Assembly: GCA_022036555.1 (NCBI GenBank) | Contig: CM039130.1 | Location: 10,589,285 to 10,653,284 of the forward strand | Source of the DNA: Microstegium vimineum | Lineage: Eukaryota > Streptophyta > Magnoliopsida > Poales > Poaceae | Length of the DNA: 64,000 bases | Direction of reading: 5' to 3' | Shown here: positions 1-12,161 of the stretch, one piece after another | How the letters are laid out: every line of letters begins with the position of its first letter | How positions within the stretch are numbered: the stretch's first letter is position 1 | Notes under the pieces: model-generated | What the model was told of the DNA's origin: nothing | What the model saw: the letters and a program-made list of their open reading frames with translations, nothing else | The model's database searches: none | Made by a program: the position numbers and the translations under genes

Positions 1-1110
1 CTATTACTCTTGATCATTCTATCTCAAATGTTTTACATGTGAATTCATTGAGTTACAACTTGTTGTCCGTATCACAATTGTGTGAGATGGGCTACAATTA
101 TCTCTTTATGGATAAGGGTGTGGAAGTCTTTAAGAAGGAGGATTCCTCTATTGTCTTTACGGGTCGTTTGAAGGGCAAGCTTTACCTAGTTGATTTCAAC
201 AAAAGTAAGGCTAAGCTTGAGACTTGTTTAGTGGCAAAATCTAGCATGGGTTGGTTATGGCATCGCCGACTAGCTCATGTTGGGATAGAATTTGTAGCGC
301 TTGCCAAGCCGGAAAGCAAGTAGGTGCACCTCACCCACCAAAGAGCATTGTCTCCACCAAGCAACCATTGGAGCTAATACACATGAATCTCTTTGGACCA
401 GTGACCTACATAAGCATTGGCGGTAACAAACATGGTTTAGTTATTGTTTATGACTTTACTCGTTTCACTTGGGTGTTTTTCATGTATGATAAGGCACAAG
501 TGCAAGAAAAAGGTGAAAACCTTCATTAGAAGAGCACAAAGAGAATTTGGTTTCCAAATCAAGAAAGTTCATAGTGACAATGGAACCGAATTCAAGAACA
601 CTCAAGTGGAGGAGTTCCTTGATGATGAGGGCATCAAGCATGAGTTTTCAGTTCCATACACCCCTCAACAAAATGGTGTAGTAGAGAGGAAGAACCGGAC
701 ACTCATTGACATGGCGAGGACAATGCTAGATGAGTACAAGACTTCAGATATCTTTTGGGCCGAAGCCGTCAACACCGCTTGTCATGCCATCAACCGACTC
801 TATCTACACAAGATCTTGAAGAAGGCTTCATATGAGCTATTAACCGGTAACAAACCAAAGGTGTCATACTTTTGAGTTTTGGGTGCAAGTGTTTCATACT
901 TAACAAAAAGCCCAAAACCTCTAAGTTTGCACCTAAAGTTGATGAAGGCTTTCTTTTGGTTATGGATAAAATGAGCATGCCTATCGTGTATTCAACAAGA
1001 CCTTAGGGAAAATGGAAATCACAATAGATGTGACATTTGATGAATCTAATGGCTCTCAAGTAGAGCAAATTGATCAAGTGATTGTAGGTAATGAGTAACC
1101 ACCATGTGAA
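1..1110 (+). pseudogene. Sirevirus pol, GAG-pre-integrase and integrase part (broken)
   Basis: The first part (39-323) ends in WLWHRRLAHVG, the His-containing part of the GAG-pre-integrase zinc region. After a frameshift near 290 comes CSACQAGKQ, the Cys pair of the same finger, then the integrase core. In the core I see HMNLFGPV where the family has Asp in place of Asn, then HSDNGTEF with the second catalytic Asp, then TPQQNGVVERKNRTL with the catalytic Glu. Frames change near 290, near 510 and again near 875, so no continuous reading frame remains. The protein would have integrated the cDNA copy into host chromosomes as part of the virus-like particle. The assignment is firm from the motifs; the coordinates are the extent of recognisable similarity. 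Confidence 0.88.
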
Positions 1111-1122
1111 GCAATCAAGAAC

Positions 1123-2310
1123 ATGACCATTGGTGACATTAGACCACAAGAAGTCCAGGCCATAGAAGTGGAACCTCAAGGTGCTGAAGCTACTGCTCCA
1201 AGAATTGAAGAAAATGGGGCAGTAGTGCTCCCTGGTCCAGCCTCTGTGCCTGAGCACGGCACTGCCGGACCAGAGGCTGGCATTGTCGGACCCCACAGAG
1301 AGGCAGCAGCAAGCTGTTCACCACCAAGCCCAAGGAACCTACAACCCATATTTGAAGAGTATGAATATGATGACCAAGCAGACCAACAAGAAGCCACATA
1401 ATACCCAAGATTGAGGCAAACAATTCAAAGAGATCATCCCGTTGATAATATACTTGGGAGTCTTCGAAAGGGGGTAACTACTCATTCACATTTGGCAAAC
1501 TTTTGTCAATTTTACTCTTTTGTCTCCTCTTTGGAACCTCTCAAGGTTGAGCAAGCTCTTGATGATCCAAATTGGGTGATGGCTATGCAAGAAGAGCTAA
1601 ATAGCTTTGAAAGGAACAAAGTGTGGTCCTTGGTGGAAAGACCAAATACCAATGTGATTGGCACCAAATGGGTCTTCCGCAACAAGCAAGATGAGCAAGG
1701 AATGGTGACAAGGAACAAGACAAGATTGGTTGCTCAAGGTTTCACTCAAGTGGAGGGCTTGGATTTTGAAGAGACTTATGCACCGGTGGCTAGGCTTGAA
1801 GTAATTCGAATGCTTTTGGCCTATGTTGCCCATCATGATTTCAAGCTTCAACAAATGGATGTGAAGAGTGCATTCCTCAATGGCCCTATCCAAGAGTTGG
1901 TCTATGTTGAGCAGCCACCGGGATTTGAAGATCCTAAGTTCCCACATCATGTCTTCAAGCTCCATAAAGCGCTCTATGGGCTTAAGCAAGCACCAAGAGC
2001 ATGGTATGAATGTCTTAAGGAATTCTTGATCAAACAAGGCTTTGAAATAGGCAAAGAGGATCATACTCTCTTCACTCATAGGATTAATGATGATATCGTT
2101 GTGTGCCAAATATATGTCGATGACATAATATTTGGTAGTACTAACCAATCCTTTTGTGATGAGTTTAGTAGGATCATGACTAAGAGATTTGAGATGTCTA
2201 TGATGGGTGAGCTAAAGTTCTTCCTCGATTTTCAAATAAAGCAACTCAATGAAGGGACTTTCGATCTTATGCCAAACCAAGTACAACCAAGATATGTTGA
2301 GAAAGTTTGA
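1123..2310 (+). pseudogene. Sirevirus pol, integrase tail and reverse transcriptase
   Basis: The stretch 1123-1401 is a Pro/Ala/Glu-rich variable linker between integrase and RT, ending in an in-frame TAA. The RT domain follows from 1411, with WVMAMQEELNSF, TKWVFRNKQD, YAPVARLEVIRMLLA, KSAFLNGPIQE, GLKQAPRAWYECL and the active-site box YVDDIIFGST, in the standard copia order. All catalytic Asp residues of RT are still present. The frame is lost at about 2255, where the reading continues in the frame used by 2249-2779. RT copies the genomic RNA into cDNA in the particle. Codon use looks no different from the neighbouring integrase and RNase H parts. Confidence 0.9.
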
Positions 2311-3066
2311 CATGGTGAATGCTAAGCCAATCAAAACTCTCATGCCAACTAATGGACATCTTGATCTTGATGAAGGAGGGAAATCCATGGACATAAAGGT
2401 ATATCGTTCCATGATCGGCTCTCTCCTTTACTTATGTGCATCTAGGCCCGACATAATGCTTAGTGTGTGCATGTGTGCTAGATTTCAAGCTAACTCGAAA
2501 GAATGCCACTTTGTGGCCGTTAAGAGAATTTTGAGATATCTAGTTTTCACTCCTAACCTTGGCTTATGGTATCCTAAGGGCTCTAAGTTCGATCTACTTG
2601 GGTATTCGGATTCTGATTACGCTGATTGCAAGGTAGACCAAAAAAGCACTTCGGGGATGTATCAATTCCTTGGACGGTCCCTAGTGTCTTGGAGTTCTAA
2701 AAAACAAAATTGTGTAGCCCTTTCCACTGCCGAGGCCGAGTATGTTGCAGTCGGTGCATGTTGTGCTCAACTACTTTGATGAGGCAACCCTTAAAAGATT
2801 TCAAATGTCAATTCACCAAGATTCCTCTCTTGTGTGATAACGAGAGTGCCATCAAACTCGCAAATAACCTAGTTAGTCACTCTAGAACAAAACACATAGA
2901 CATCCGTCATCACTTCTTGAGAGACCACGAATTAGGAGATATCACAACTCGCCATGTGAGCACCGAAAAGCAACTAGCCGATATCTTCACTAAGCCTCTC
3001 GATGAGACAAGGTTTTATGCTTTGCGTAGTGAGCTGAATATACTTGATTCTCATAACGTGGTTTGA
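2249..3066 (+). pseudogene. Sirevirus pol, RNase H and C-terminus (one frameshift)
   Basis: From 2249 the frame carries the RT connection (RSMIGSLLYLCASRPDIML) and RNase H: GYSDSDYADCKVDQKSTSG (first Asp), STAEAEYVAVG (Glu), and after a one-base frameshift near 2778, LCDNESAIKLANN (Asp) and KHIDIRHHFLRD, ending ADIFTKPLDETRF and a normal stop at 3066. This is the usual copia C-terminus, with nothing missing beyond the frameshift. The enzyme removes RNA from the RNA/DNA hybrid during reverse transcription. The 3066 stop marks the true end of pol; the next ORF begins 925 bp further on. Confidence 0.9.
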
Positions 3067-3991
3067 ACTATAGCACACATATGTTTGTCCACCTAGCAAC
3101 ATAGGCAAAACTTTGAAAATTTCAATTAAGTGTTTCAAAACCAATTTTGAAAGAAACTTGAATGTGTTGGTCATTGTATGTATTGATGATTTGCTTACTG
3201 ACCAACATATGGCAAGGAGTATATGTCTACAATTGCATAAATATATAGTATGAGGTGGCATAACTCCTCACTTCCCAGGCAGTCCGACAGTGCCGGCCCC
3301 TAGCACGGCAGTGCCGGGGTGCATGGCAGTGTCGGGCCAAGCCGCGGTAGTGCCGCGACTTAACTGCACCGAGCAGTTGGGTCCGGATCCAAACTCTCAG
3401 GCCTCTCTTTTATTCTGCACCCTAGCCCGAGGGGACTCCATCCTAGGCAGTTTCCCCCCAACAGAACCCTCTCCTCTCCTCTCTTCTTCCCCAAGGAGCA
3501 CTAGGGAGCCCGAAGGTCCCTCTCTTCTTCCCGGCGGTGCCGCCCTTCGGAGGTGCTGCCATTGGAGGAGGTGTGGAGGATCTTCCTCCCTGCATCAAGC
3601 TCCATTCAAGCCCGACCTTCTTCATCCTCACCCCTCTCTTTCAAAGGTAATAACTTGAAACCCTAACTTGGGTCGATCTATGCAATGTATGGATTTTGAG
3701 ATGGGATTTAGGTTGTTAGTAGTTGCATTATGAATGGTGATGTATCTCCAGTAGTTAGATTTGACCAAAACCTAGACTCCATGGTGGCTTGGAAGAGCAT
3801 GTATGGGTGTTGTCTGCACCAGGCCGGCAGTGCTGGGCCAGAGGCCGGAAGTGCCGGGCACTGGGCAACATCACCAATGCACTTGCTCTCCTAATCAACC
3901 ATCGACTCTCGTTTTTTATTAAATCTTTCCACTAGAGTTCCAGATATTGTCTAAGTGCAGCAACTTAACCTCTTCTCCTTTTAATGCATAG
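3067..3991 (+). other. Sirevirus spacer between pol and 3' ORF, with possible leader exon and intron
   Basis: No convincing coding sequence. The stretch 3275-3360 is GC-rich with repeated GGCAGTGCCGG-like motifs, as is 3825-3862. A possible 5' splice site CAAAG|GTAATA lies near 3649-3651. A pyrimidine-rich stretch followed by TTAATGCATAG ends exactly one base before the ATG of the 3' ORF at 3992. The layout suggests that the downstream ORF is expressed from a spliced RNA. This is inference from sequence only. Confidence 0.5.
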
Positions 3992-4591
3992 ATGGATGTC
4001 GGTGGACCAAGTGTTGGTAGAGGAAAGGGGCCAAGGACAAAGGCCCGTGCTCACCGAGGAGGCAGAGGAGGAATTGATGATGACCTGAATCCAAGGCAGA
4101 GGATAAGGCAGGAGAGTGAATTACAGATGGCAGGCAGAACAATCATGGAGGGTGCTTGCCCTGGAACACCTCCAGATCTGGGTTTATTCGATGGTTCATA
4201 TCTTATCCCTCATGTTGAGGAGGTGATTGTCAGAGAGGCTCAAGACAGCCGTGCTAGAGAAAGAGTTAACTATCAGAATCAGTATAGGTCTGTCCAAGAG
4301 TAAAGGGCTATCTACCCCTATGATGTGCCAAAGGACATGGGAGTGGACTACAGATTTTGGAATGTTTTCCATTCTGACTTTTATTCCACTGTTCTTTTTC
4401 ATGCTAAGAAGCCCAAGATCATCAAGACGAAATATGTTGATTGGGAGCATCTGGAGAACAAGAGAGACCCTGTGTTTGATAGAGTACTTGATCAGTGCAA
4501 GCAGCTTGGCATGTATGACTGGATGGGTTTCTGAAATGACTGGAATACTGAGATAATCCACCAGTTCTTTGCCACCTACTATCTTGACAGG
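3992..4591 (+). pseudogene. Sirevirus 3' ORF (env-like position), N-terminal half
   Basis: ATG at 3992 follows a splice-acceptor-like AG. The N-terminus is basic and Gly/Arg-rich (GRGKGPRTKARAHRGGRGG), followed by a folded-looking part with YPYDVPKDMGVDYRFWNVF and VDWEHLENKRDPVFDRVL. In-frame stops occur at 4301 (TAA) and about 4532 (TGA). The reading is cut at 4591 by the gypsy insertion and resumes at 13634 in the same sense. The position, downstream of pol, is where Sireviruses carry their env-like gene, but I see no signal peptide or transmembrane segment here, so the env label should not be taken as function. It resembles the plant-transposon proteins of unknown function that often occupy this place. 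Confidence 0.6.
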
Positions 4592-6056
4592 TGTTGACGG
4601 TAATTACGAGCTATTTTGTCACCATCAAAATACCGTCAACATCCTCATATTCAAAGGAAAACAAGAATCACATGAACATATTTTACCCAATAACTTGGTT
4701 CCACATGTATATGTCCTCTATTTGAATGTAGGCACAAAACATCACAATTTGGGGCCCAACATGACATATTTCCAAGTATGCCAAATGTGCAAAATACATA
4801 CACCATCATGATGGGCATTACATCTAGAAGCTACCTGCAAAAGATGAGCTCATTTGGCCACAAAAGTGGTTCGGCCGATCCATAACTATCTTGGAAAAAT
4901 ACCAAACCACTGCCAAGGTGTCTATGACATGTGGGTCATGCTTCACACGAAAGATGGAGGCCGAAGGCCACAACTCATGTTCAGCCGAACCATAGGTGGG
5001 GCCCACTAGGCCCCCACTTAGCCCTTGATCAATGGGCCATCTTCTAGAAGGCCTAGGAGGGCCCACATGCCAGTTAGGGGTTCGGCCGAACCACCATATG
5101 GCGGTTTCACCTCCCCAACCGACTTACCCACTCCCCACATCAACACCCTTGATCCTTAGGCGGTTCTAAAGTCGGTTGGATCCAATGGTGCTTGATGAAG
5201 GTGACACGGATCGCTGACGTGGCACCAGAGTATCCCCTACTCCACCTCTAGATATAAATAGCCCCCTAGGCCTTCACTCTCTCTTCATGCCTCATTGGAG
5301 AAACACTACTCCTTAGTCTCTTAGCGGAGCTCTCTAGTAGTGCTATGCTAGTTGGAGGAGAGTGAGGAAGGTCTTCTGGAGAAAGCCTCGGGCCTGTCGG
5401 GAATCTTCTCCGGATTTCTTCCTCGGTGGATGCTAGTCTCTTGTAAGTTCAGCTCTTGTAAGTGACTTCTTCCGAGTTCTTTATAGTATTTGATATTCTA
5501 AGTCTGGGTTAGCTATTATACACCTTTTCCTGCTTGTTCATCGCTTTACTTTAAGTAGAGTGCTTTAGCCTTAACGTGGGGTTAAAGTAGTAAGAATAGT
5601 GTAGACGTGGTGTCTAGACTAGATCTTACCTTTGTAAACCTCTTATCGCGTGGATTGTTCGTGGATGCTAGTAGAAAGTGACAGCTCTATCTAGCCTTTG
5701 TATTCCACCACTCATGTCAGATAAGTTCTTAAAAGGTAGGGCTTCAATACAACATGATGGCGCGGTCCGGTTAGAGTTTTGCCCTCTTTCTGATCTATCC
5801 CATCGCCTCCTGCAAGAGAAGGGCTGATAAAGCCAGTATAACCAGCTATACCTTGTTAAATATCTTTGCTATATCGAACCTCTCAACCCAGTTATCAGTC
5901 TCCCTTGATCCATCATAGGACATACCCGTATTCCTAGTTAGATCACTTCTCGTTCCCCATGGAAAATACGATACCTGTAATACTCCCGGTGAAGTGCTAC
6001 AGCGGTATAATCGGTGCACTTGCGGATTTATCCAATAGTCATAAGAAATACCAACA
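4592..6056 (+). repeat. 5' LTR of the gag-only gypsy element
   Basis: 1465 bp, TGTTGACGG to TACCAACA. The TATA box TATAAATA at 5253-5260 marks the likely U3/R border. A perfect palindrome GGTTCGGCCGAACC lies at 5079-5092. The short GTTGACGG...CCGTCAAC near the start (4594-4640) forms a small inverted repeat. Confidence 0.95.
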
Positions 6057-6064
6057 AGCATTTC

Positions 6065-6082
6065 TGGCGCCGTTGCCGGGGA
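6065..6082 (+). promoter_or_regulatory. Primer-binding site, tRNA-Asp type
   Basis: TGGCGCCGTTGCCGGGGA, eight bases after the LTR end. It is complementary to the 3' end of plant tRNA-Asp(GTC) (CCCCGGCAACGGCGCCA), a common primer for grass gypsy elements. Confidence 0.85.
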
Positions 6083-6161
6083 ACGGTGGCTGTTTTAACT
6101 AGAACCCTTTGGTCCTATTATCCTTGTTTTATCTTTATTTTCATTCTATCCTTTTCACACC

Positions 6162-7256
6162 ATGAACGAATCATCCATCTCCCATTCTGCTTTTCCAAAG
6201 GGCCATAGTTTGGAACCACCACCATCATCACATCCCATCCTTTCACTTAGCTATGAGCTTCGCCCTAGCTTCATAGCCAAAGTTCGGGAACAAACTTTTT
6301 CTAGGGATGAAGATGAAAATCCTTACACTCACCTACGTGACTTTGAACAATTGTGTTCATGTGTCAACATCGAAGGGATGAGGCGAGGTACACTTAAGTG
6401 GAAGCTATTTCCGTTTTCTTTGACGGGAATAGCCAAACGATGGTACCTTCGCAACGTAGGTAGTGTAAACGGAGAATGGGAAAAGTTGCAATCCAAATTC
6501 TGCCTAACTTTCTTCCCTATTCCTCGCGTTGTTCGTCTTCGAAAAGAGGTCATCAACTTCTCACAAAAGGAGAAAGAACCCCTTGGTGTGGCATGGGCCC
6601 ATCTTTTAGATCTATCCTCATCTGGCCCTGATCTTGCTATAACCGAGCCAACATTGTTACAACACTTTTATGACGGTCTTAGCAGAGATTCCGCACAACT
6701 TCTTGATATGTCTTCCGGGGGAGCCTTCCTGTGTTTATCCGTTAGTGCAGGGAAGAGTCTTCTTACGAAGATTCTTGAAAACACTCCCTATACTAACGAT
6801 TATAATGAAGGGTCTGAGGAAGAACAAAAACCAGCCCCTAGAAAAGAATCCTCGATAGCCGAATCACCACCATTTCTTTCCAAAGATTTTGCCATCGATC
6901 CCGAACCACAAATATCACAAATCTCGAAGGAAGAAGAAATCCAGTATCTAAACCTTTCCTTCGAGTTCGAGGCCAACTGTTCATATGATCTTGCTGGTTT
7001 TGGGAATGCCCAAAATGATCCTTTCATAAAGAGACCTTCTAAGAAACATCTTTCTAGACCTCTCATGAAGGGATCTCTCCAAAAACCTCCCAAATCAACA
7101 TCATCTTATGCCTCGACTTCCCACATGGCACATCAGGAAAAGCCTGGGATATTTAATGAAGAAATGTCGAGTGAGCCTATAGAAGAAGAACTAAAGTGTT
7201 TAGAAGCCAAATCTATCCTCTCCTTCTCTACGACCACATTTGACTTATCTTACTAA
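6162..7256 (+). CDS. Gag protein of the gag-only gypsy element
   Basis: 364 codons, open from ATG at 6162, about 105 bp after the LTR, to TAA at 7254-7256. Residues about 55-180 look like the plant retrotransposon gag (capsid) domain: ENPYTHLRDFEQLCS, LKWKLFPFSLTGIAKRWY, WEKLQSKFCLTFFP and LLQHFYDGLSRDSAQLLDM are in the usual order. I see no CCHC zinc knuckle, which many elements of this group also lack at this place. The C-terminal third is low-complexity and acidic/basic. Capsid protein packages element RNA into particles. It is the only well-preserved ORF of the element, consistent with gag being kept while pol is absent. Confidence 0.85.
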   Translation: MNESSISHSAFPKGHSLEPPPSSHPILSLSYELRPSFIAKVREQTFSRDEDENPYTHLRDFEQLCSCVNIEGMRRGTLKWKLFPFSLTGIAKRWYLRNVGSVNGEWEKLQSKFCLTFFPIPRVVRLRKEVINFSQKEKEPLGVAWAHLLDLSSSGPDLAITEPTLLQHFYDGLSRDSAQLLDMSSGGAFLCLSVSAGKSLLTKILENTPYTNDYNEGSEEEQKPAPRKESSIAESPPFLSKDFAIDPEPQISQISKEEEIQYLNLSFEFEANCSYDLAGFGNAQNDPFIKRPSKKHLSRPLMKGSLQKPPKSTSSYASTSHMAHQEKPGIFNEEMSSEPIEEELKCLEAKSILSFSTTTFDLSY

Positions 7257-7439
7257 CCCATCCTTGATCCTGATGATCCTCCATGTGTTCCTTCATTCAA
7301 GTCTTATGATGACCCACTTAGTGACTCTGGGAATTCACTAAGACACCCAAGGCATGGAAGCCATGAGGGCCATAAATCTTACCAAGAGGAGCAAAGACAA
7401 TGGTTAGAACATCTATCTACCGTTATAAGTCAAGAATGG

Positions 7440-8273
7440 TTGGATGAGGCCGAATCCTCAAAAGAAGCTGCTAAAATACCCACACATGTAAGGAGAATAT
7501 CCTGTCAAGTGTTGGGCATTGATGGCGACATTTGCTACGATCCTAGCCTTGGGATCAACATCATTCCTCATTTCTATGTTCCAACATCATCAAAGGATCA
7601 TCTATCTCAATCACAAAAACACCTTAGACTCCCCAATGGTCAATTCCTTGATTGTTTAGGAGTCCTCCATAATGTTCTTATGATGGTTGATGATCTCAAG
7701 ATCTTCCTAGATTTCCATATCTTTGACCTTCCAAGACTTTCCTTTCATCTCACTTTTATCGGAAGGCCAATCATGAGAATCTTGGAGAACACAACAGGAA
7801 ATGAGAAGCTTGATCATAGAATAGGTGAAGATTATCTACCCATTTGGTCTTCCCGACCTCTCATCAAAGGGTTAGAATCCAAACCAGTTCTTGATCCAAG
7901 GGGTGAGCTAATATCATTCTTGCCAACAGCCATGACTCATTCAAGCCTTGAGAATGACTTGAAATGTCATGAGAAAGAAAGTACTCACCCACTCTTTGAA
8001 AGGGAGAATGATGTCAATGAGCATGGAAGTTATTCCCCGATCTTCCAATCAAATCCATCTTTAAATGAGAAATATCCCAAATCAATCCTTCCCTCGACCA
8101 TGACTACACACATGATCTACAACCCCTTCATTCTTCTTGTTTCAAAAATCTTTGCAAGGATGGTTGTAGATGTGTTTGTCTACCATAAATTTTGCAAATC
8201 TCGTAGTGGTTTTGGTCTTGAGGATAGGTTCGGAAATGTTGGAGTTGAAGGGGAAACCGCTTCACCAACATGA
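7440..8273 (+). CDS. Retropepsin-like ORF following gag
   Basis: 277 codons if started at the TTG at 7440; the frame probably continued from gag through the 7257-7440 stretch. Residues 45-110 (DPSLGINIIPHFYVPTS, LRLPNGQFLDCLGVLHNVLM, FIGRPIMRIL) match the second half of a retrotransposon aspartic protease fold as seen in Athila/Retand-like gag-pro proteins. The catalytic Asp-Ser/Thr-Gly triad is not visible, so it is either degenerate or a protease-derived domain without activity. The ORF ends at 8273 with nothing resembling RT downstream. Confidence 0.55.
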   Translation: MDEAESSKEAAKIPTHVRRISCQVLGIDGDICYDPSLGINIIPHFYVPTSSKDHLSQSQKHLRLPNGQFLDCLGVLHNVLMMVDDLKIFLDFHIFDLPRLSFHLTFIGRPIMRILENTTGNEKLDHRIGEDYLPIWSSRPLIKGLESKPVLDPRGELISFLPTAMTHSSLENDLKCHEKESTHPLFERENDVNEHGSYSPIFQSNPSLNEKYPKSILPSTMTTHMIYNPFILLVSKIFARMVVDVFVYHKFCKSRSGFGLEDRFGNVGVEGETASPT

Positions 8274-11200
8274 GTTGCAACTTGAAGGTTTCCCAAAGAC
8301 AATCTTGTGTCTTAAAAATAAGCACTTTCGGGAGATAACCCAAGTCTTCTTCTTTTCTATTAAAGTTTTCTAAAAAATATATATGAAACAAAATAAATAT
8401 TTCTAGTTTCCCAAAATTCTAAAATGAATAAAATGACTTTCTAAAATGAGATTAAGGGAATATTTATGAAATTGTTCCTTCGTGTATTTTTTTCACTAAC
8501 CATTCCAGGTTTGAACAAAAAGAATGATGGAACACAACACAAGGTATGTCCAACCAAACATCCTTTAATAATGAAGCACATTAAAAAGAAAATTCCACAT
8601 CCTAAACTTGGATTTTCTCATTATCAAATGTTGCAAAATCCAAGTATGGGCGGAATGTATTTCTCTAAGGAATTCATGCCAAGCTTCATTGTTTAATTTT
8701 GTTTGGTTGTCTCTACCTTGTTTTCTATTTATACCTTTCTCATCTTGCTAAGTCATAGAAATAATAAAAACTAAAAAAAATGCAAATGCTCATCCAGTTC
8801 ACCATCCAAGATCTTGTCTTCTTAAATGAATCTCTTTATTCTTTCATGCTTCCTTGTTCCTTTATAAGTATGCCTGGGTTTGGGTTATTTCTAAATTCAT
8901 ATTCCCATAGGCTCTTTAAATTAAGCATGGTGCTTAGGTTAAATAGCCTGCCTTAATCAAATTAGACATAGTGTCAAGTTTGATTATTGAACCAAAAACT
9001 ACTTGTAAAGAATTTGGTTGTACTTTTGGACTAACCAATGCATGATAACTTCAAAGATTTGGTGGTTAAGTCATGAGATCATTCATAAGAGACAAATCAA
9101 GGTTTGAGAGTAATGAAATAATCTTGTGCATCTTTACCTCAACCTTGCTTAACTTTTAAAGAATTTGTGAACAATGATAGAACATCTCTTTCTGTGCTAA
9201 AATGGTAAAAGCCAACTTTTCTATAGCATAGAAGATGTCCTCTGTTTCTATGACAATAATGCCCCTGCTTCGAATTATATGTGAATTCCTTCGGGTATGT
9301 GTTGTCCACTAATCCTTTGTAGGAGAGAAGAAATGAAAGGAGGAAAGGGTCTGAGTACAACGTGTTGACCATTCGTCATCATCAATATCGTGACACAAGG
9401 AATCGTCATGCTTCAAGATTACGGCTATGACATCTTTAAAGGTAAATGGTCAGTGTCTTAAAAGTTTACATAAGCATAAAATTCCTGAGCAAGAAACTAA
9501 TATGATAGATTTTGTTCTTAATCTCAATTAGAACTAAAATCTACATGTTTTAACTTTTTTGTTCAAATTCCAAGAATGACCTTAGAAATGGCCTAGACTT
9601 AGCCTTGACTTACCCCTCAAAAAAGGTCGGCCCATTTGGCCTCTAAAGGCGGTCGGTCGACCGTTGTTTTGGGCCAAACAGCTCGAAACTTCACAACCTG
9701 ACTCACCTGACCCGTAAGACCTCCAATCCAGGGTCGTTCGAGCCAAACCTTTCAAAAGGTGGTCGACCGACCATGGATTTGGTCCTTCAGCCATGCACGT
9801 TGCTCCTGAGCGTTGGACCAACAGTCCTATCCTATTTCCGGCACGATCCAAGTGAAAATAGAGGCGAAGGATGTTGGATTCTCTTTTCTTAACCTCTTCC
9901 TCTCCTTCTTCCTCCTCTTACCTTGTTCTTCTTCACCACCAGTAGAAACTCCATCTCCTCTTGCTTCCCTTCTCACCTTCCTTGACCTCACCATGGGTCC
10001 ACCAAGAAGAAGAGCAATATGGAAAAGTTCTGCGTGTTGTTGCTAAAGAGAGCATGACCAACTTAAGAGGCTTCTCAGGAGAGTATGGTGTATCTAGGTC
10101 TTGAAGATAGCTTTAAGAATCTTCGCATTATCATTAATGCAAAGTTCAAGCACTTATCCACAACCATTGAGAGAGAGGATCTCCTTGCCCCTCCATCCCC
10201 TTAGTAATCCTCTAGAGCCATCGGCACAACCTACCTCATGGACTTGATAGAAGAGAGCATGAAGAGATGCTCATCATCCCTTATGCTAAGGCCATAGGAT
10301 GTTCTCTCTCCATCTTCTCCCTTGGATCACCTTAGCAACAAGATACTTATGCATAATAGTCTATCACTCATGAATCAAAGAACTTATGCCTAAGCTATCA
10401 ATCACATATAAAACTCTTGGTTTTGCTGGTATCTTACCCTAGTAGAACCCCTACATTTGATCTGTCTCTGTCACTGATTTCAGCATGCCCCGAAACAAGT
10501 ATGGGGGAGGTCGATCGACACTCCAACATGTCAAAACACCAGAATGACCACTGAATCATGTTGTACACATCCATAACATGTTCCACAAAAAAGTTGGACC
10601 GAAATGGCCACTTTTGTGGATCGGCTGATCCACTTTGGAGCCCAAAATTCAGAAAAGACAGAGCAAAGCAATACTCAGAGGTAAGGGATCTGAATGCAGA
10701 GTTCGAAGTGGCCAAACGGCCCCAGAGGGTGGTCGGCCGACCACACCTAGAAAGCCCGGGCCCACCAACCAGCATCCTTTCAACTTCAAACAACTATTCT
10801 GGCTGGTTTGCCACGTCTCTCCCTTTTTCCTCTATGCTTTTCATTTATTTTACTCATTTTCTCATTCAAAAAAAAATATAAAAAAATAAAAATAATTTCT
10901 TCATGAAATTCATCACTTAGCTTAATTTCCTTTTTTATGTTGAATAAAACAAGAAGATTGCATCCAAAATTAAAATTTTGAAAAGTGACATGATCTATGA
11001 CGTTTTGAGGGTATAAGCATCATAAAGATGAATTCTTGCTTTTTGCTTATGCTAGTGGGAAAATATCTTGATAGGGAACCATATTGACTAAGTTGTTAAT
11101 TTATGCGATATAGTTCTCGGCTCATGATCCATACCCTATCTATTTAAAGTGCTTGGAGATTAAGTTTTGAAAACGTCATAAAACCATAATGTACTACTCT

Positions 11201-12161
11201 ATAGTGAGAAAATTCCTACCACAGCCATATATGTTCTTTCATGATATAAGCTTTCTACATAAGCCGCTTGATTTGTGTTGAGTTTGGTCAAATTTTGTGA
11301 CCCTTGTTGAGAGACTTATCATGCTCCCAAGATCAAGATCATGTACATGCCACATATACATGTTGCTTCTACACTAGAAGTACGCAGAAACATGTCTTTC
11401 ATTTTCCACATAGTTCATACTCCATGTTCTAATAGAAATTCTCTCTCTAGTATATGTTGTTAGTCAATGAGACATAGACTATGCAAAATTATGAAAAAAA
11501 TATGAAAAAAATATAGGGGCACATGAAGGTCCCAAGTCTTAGAAAAAAAATGCTGATGAGCAAATCAAAGCTCATAGAAAAATAAAAAGAAAAAGAAAAA
11601 TAAAGATAGCTATGTCTCAAAAATTATAAGTTAGAAAGAGAGATCTTATAAAGGAGTTTTGATCATTCACCATGTTTCCACACACTTGCACATATTGATC
11701 TAAGTGTATGACATTTCTCTCCTTGGATCTGGAATTTGACTTTACAATATATGCAAGGTAAGTATGCTACATTGTTTATCCCTACCTAAGCTCCACATAA
11801 GCCTTTTAGAAGTAGGAAGATAAAAAGAAGGCAACCTCATGTTATGCCTTGGTAAGGATTCATACACCTTGAGCAATTTAGAGTGCTATATGAGGAGTAA
11901 GTTGACTTATGAGCTTTCTTTTGAAAAAATTATCAAAAACTCCAAGTACTAAAATATGATTTGGGAAAGATGACTTTGCCTTGAGGATTGCTCCATTTCT
12001 CAACTTCTCAAGGATATATGTTAGCTAATACCACATATCCCATTGGTATGACAAAATGTCTTGAGTGAATCCTTATGTTTGCTTTATACTTTGAATTGCA
12101 TAGTCTTGTTATCTTTTATCCTTTACTCGAGGACGAGCAAAGAGGTAAGTATGGGGGATCT
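8274..12161 (+). other. Non-coding internal region of the gag-only element, ending in the PPT
   Basis: About 3.9 kb, mostly AT-rich. I see no RT, RNase H or integrase motif in any frame. The palindrome GGTCGGCCGACC occurs at 10731-10742 and a related GGTCGGTCGACC near 9651. Just before the 3' LTR comes ACTCGAGGACGAGCAAAG then AAGTATGGGGGATCT, the PPT context typical of this gypsy group. Confidence 0.7.
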
